A DNA stretch of 64,000 bases from Tistlia consotensis USBA 355 (GTDB lineage Bacteria; Pseudomonadota; Alphaproteobacteria; Kiloniellales; DSM-21159). Shown one piece after another: positions 62,719-64,000 of the stretch. The notes under the pieces were generated by a model that was not told where the DNA came from, searched no databases, and worked only from the letters and a program-made list of their open reading frames with translations. The position numbers and the translations under genes are program-made. The stretch spans positions 62,001 to 126,000 of the forward strand of contig NZ_FWZX01000011.1 in NCBI RefSeq assembly GCF_900177295.1. The letters are read 5' to 3'. Every line of letters starts with the position of its first letter. The first letter of the stretch is position 1.

Positions 62719-63594
62719 CTATACCTGTGCCCTGGGCACGAAGACCTCAAGCACCTTCGGCTCGACCGTGAAGACCCGCGGCGTGCGGCCGTTGAGCTCG
62801 CCGTCCAGGTTGAGCCGGCGCCGGTGCCCCGGCGTCGAGACCGAGATCCGCTTGCCGCGCAGGGTCAGGACCTCGGGCCAGGGCCGCAGCTGGCCGGCGC
62901 GGATCCAGGGCGCGAGCCGCATCAGGCGCCACAGGCCGACCGGCTTGATGGCGTAGAGGTAGAGCGTCTCGTCGTCGATCCGGCAGTCCTCGTCGACGAC
63001 CAGGCCGCCGCCGAAGTTCGGCCCGTTGCCCACGGCGATGTGGATGAAGCGGCCGCTGGCGGTCGTGCCGTCGCATTCGATCCGGGCCCGGAACGAGCGG
63101 TTCTGGCGCCAAGCCAGCCACAGGCTGATCGGATAGCTGAGGATGCCGAGATGGCGCTTGCGCTCGCCCCGGTGGAAGCGCGGGACCTCGGCGCCCAGGC
63201 CGATGGTCGCGACGTTGAAGAACAGGGTGTGGCCGGCGCGGCCCAGGTCGATCCGCTTGCGCCGGCCCGCGGCGACGACCTTCGCCGCCTGCTTCAGGTC
63301 GTTGGGGATGTGCAGGGCCCGGGCCAGGTCGTTGGCCGTGCCGAGCGGCAGGATGCCGAGCGGCTTGCGGGCGGCGACCAGACGCTCGGCCAGGCCGTGG
63401 AACGTGCCGTCGCCGCCGGCCACGACGATCGCGTCGACGTCCGCGGCGCGCCGCTTGATCAGGCCGCGCGCCGCGGTCAGGTCCTTCGGCCGTTCGATCT
63501 CGACCTCCAGGCCGGCGTCGCGCAGCGAGGCGACGGCGCCCTCGGCTTCCTGGGCGCGGCCGCTGTTCGGATTGATCAGGACGAGGCAGCGCAT
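62719..63594 (-). CDS. Diacylglycerol/lipid kinase family protein (YegS/DgkB-like)
   Basis: A 291-aa protein with the DAGK catalytic region: VLINPNSGRAQEAEG, VVAGGDGTFHGLAE (GGDGT motif), LPLGTANDLARAL, and GLGAEVPRFH. It phosphorylates a lipid such as diacylglycerol or sphingoid base; the substrate is unknown. ATG 63594 is the first start at the conserved MRCLVLINPNSG. Confidence 0.92.
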   Translation of the reverse strand: MRCLVLINPNSGRAQEAEGAVASLRDAGLEVEIERPKDLTAARGLIKRRAADVDAIVVAGGDGTFHGLAERLVAARKPLGILPLGTANDLARALHIPNDLKQAAKVVAAGRRKRIDLGRAGHTLFFNVATIGLGAEVPRFHRGERKRHLGILSYPISLWLAWRQNRSFRARIECDGTTASGRFIHIAVGNGPNFGGGLVVDEDCRIDDETLYLYAIKPVGLWRLMRLAPWIRAGQLRPWPEVLTLRGKRISVSTPGHRRRLNLDGELNGRTPRVFTVEPKVLEVFVPRAQV

Positions 63595-63613
63595 GGCCGC
63601 CCGTCCGCTCGCC

Positions 63614-64000
<387 letters not shown>

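Overview
The window is a gene-dense, very GC-rich (about 70% by eye) chromosomal segment of an alphaproteobacterium, most likely from the Rhodospirillales and relatives. The evidence is the zapA / 6S RNA / 5-FCL junction, rcdA, the aerobic cobaltochelatase genes cobS and cobT beside a DnaJ gene, the ethylmalonyl-CoA pathway genes, a ROSE-type thermosensor ahead of hsp20, and many Rhodospirillales-style proteins of unknown function. I see no prophage, insertion sequence, CRISPR array, rRNA or tRNA. The region looks like core genome. No gene appears broken; two are cut by the window edges (5-FCL at base 1, secA at base 64000).

Layout: 1-840 holds 5-FCL, 6S RNA, zapA and a DUF4164-type coiled-coil gene. 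1.1-8.4 kb holds carbon metabolism (tkt, gap, class I fructose-bisphosphate aldolase, a degenerate thiE-like gene) with a chemoreceptor. 8.5-12 kb holds marC, a secreted protein with three C-x9-C repeats and a TolA-like protein. 12-18 kb holds efp, suhB and a three-gene envelope cluster (proline-rich OmpA protein, MotA/TolQ-like channel, MotB/OmpA-like coiled-coil rod). 18-29 kb holds a DUF2975/HTH/small-lipoprotein operon, a histidine-rich membrane protein, a stand-alone ATP-grasp protein, yajR, rpmE, rcdA, hsp20, a thioesterase, a PAS protein, an alpha/beta hydrolase and metY. A structured RNA candidate lies upstream of metY. 29-33 kb holds cobD and cobC, a methyltransferase, rpmJ and a GFA-family gene.

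34-40 kb holds the ethylmalonyl-CoA pathway: mcd, ccr and ecm, with mcl1 about 15 kb further on. Together they convert crotonyl-CoA through ethylmalonyl- and methylsuccinyl-CoA to beta-methylmalyl-CoA, which mcl1 cleaves to glyoxylate and propionyl-CoA. Ecm needs adenosylcobalamin, and cobC, cobD, cobS and cobT are in the same window. 40-51 kb holds cytochrome b561, a thioesterase, cobT, cobS, dnaJ-like, an EamA exporter, bolA, DUF2889, a CBS protein, a CorC/HlyC-type protein, aroB and aroK. 51-58 kb holds a small membrane gene, a large secreted helical protein, xerD, mcl1 and a CIO-type cytochrome bd operon with its tiny third subunit. 58-64 kb holds a second chemoreceptor, thiY under a TPP riboswitch, accA, a helical protein, a lipid kinase and the 3' end of secA.

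Several short genes come from direct reading: an 18,894 lipoprotein (56 aa), a 33,253 minus-strand 54-aa protein, a 51,235 membrane peptide (46 aa) and a 57,834 DUF2474 subunit (38 aa). The leads most worth following are the C-x9-C/TolA-like pair, the MotA/MotB-like envelope cluster, the three-way-junction RNA near 29.0-29.1 kb, and the HTH/DUF2975/lipoprotein operon with its AT-rich operator.
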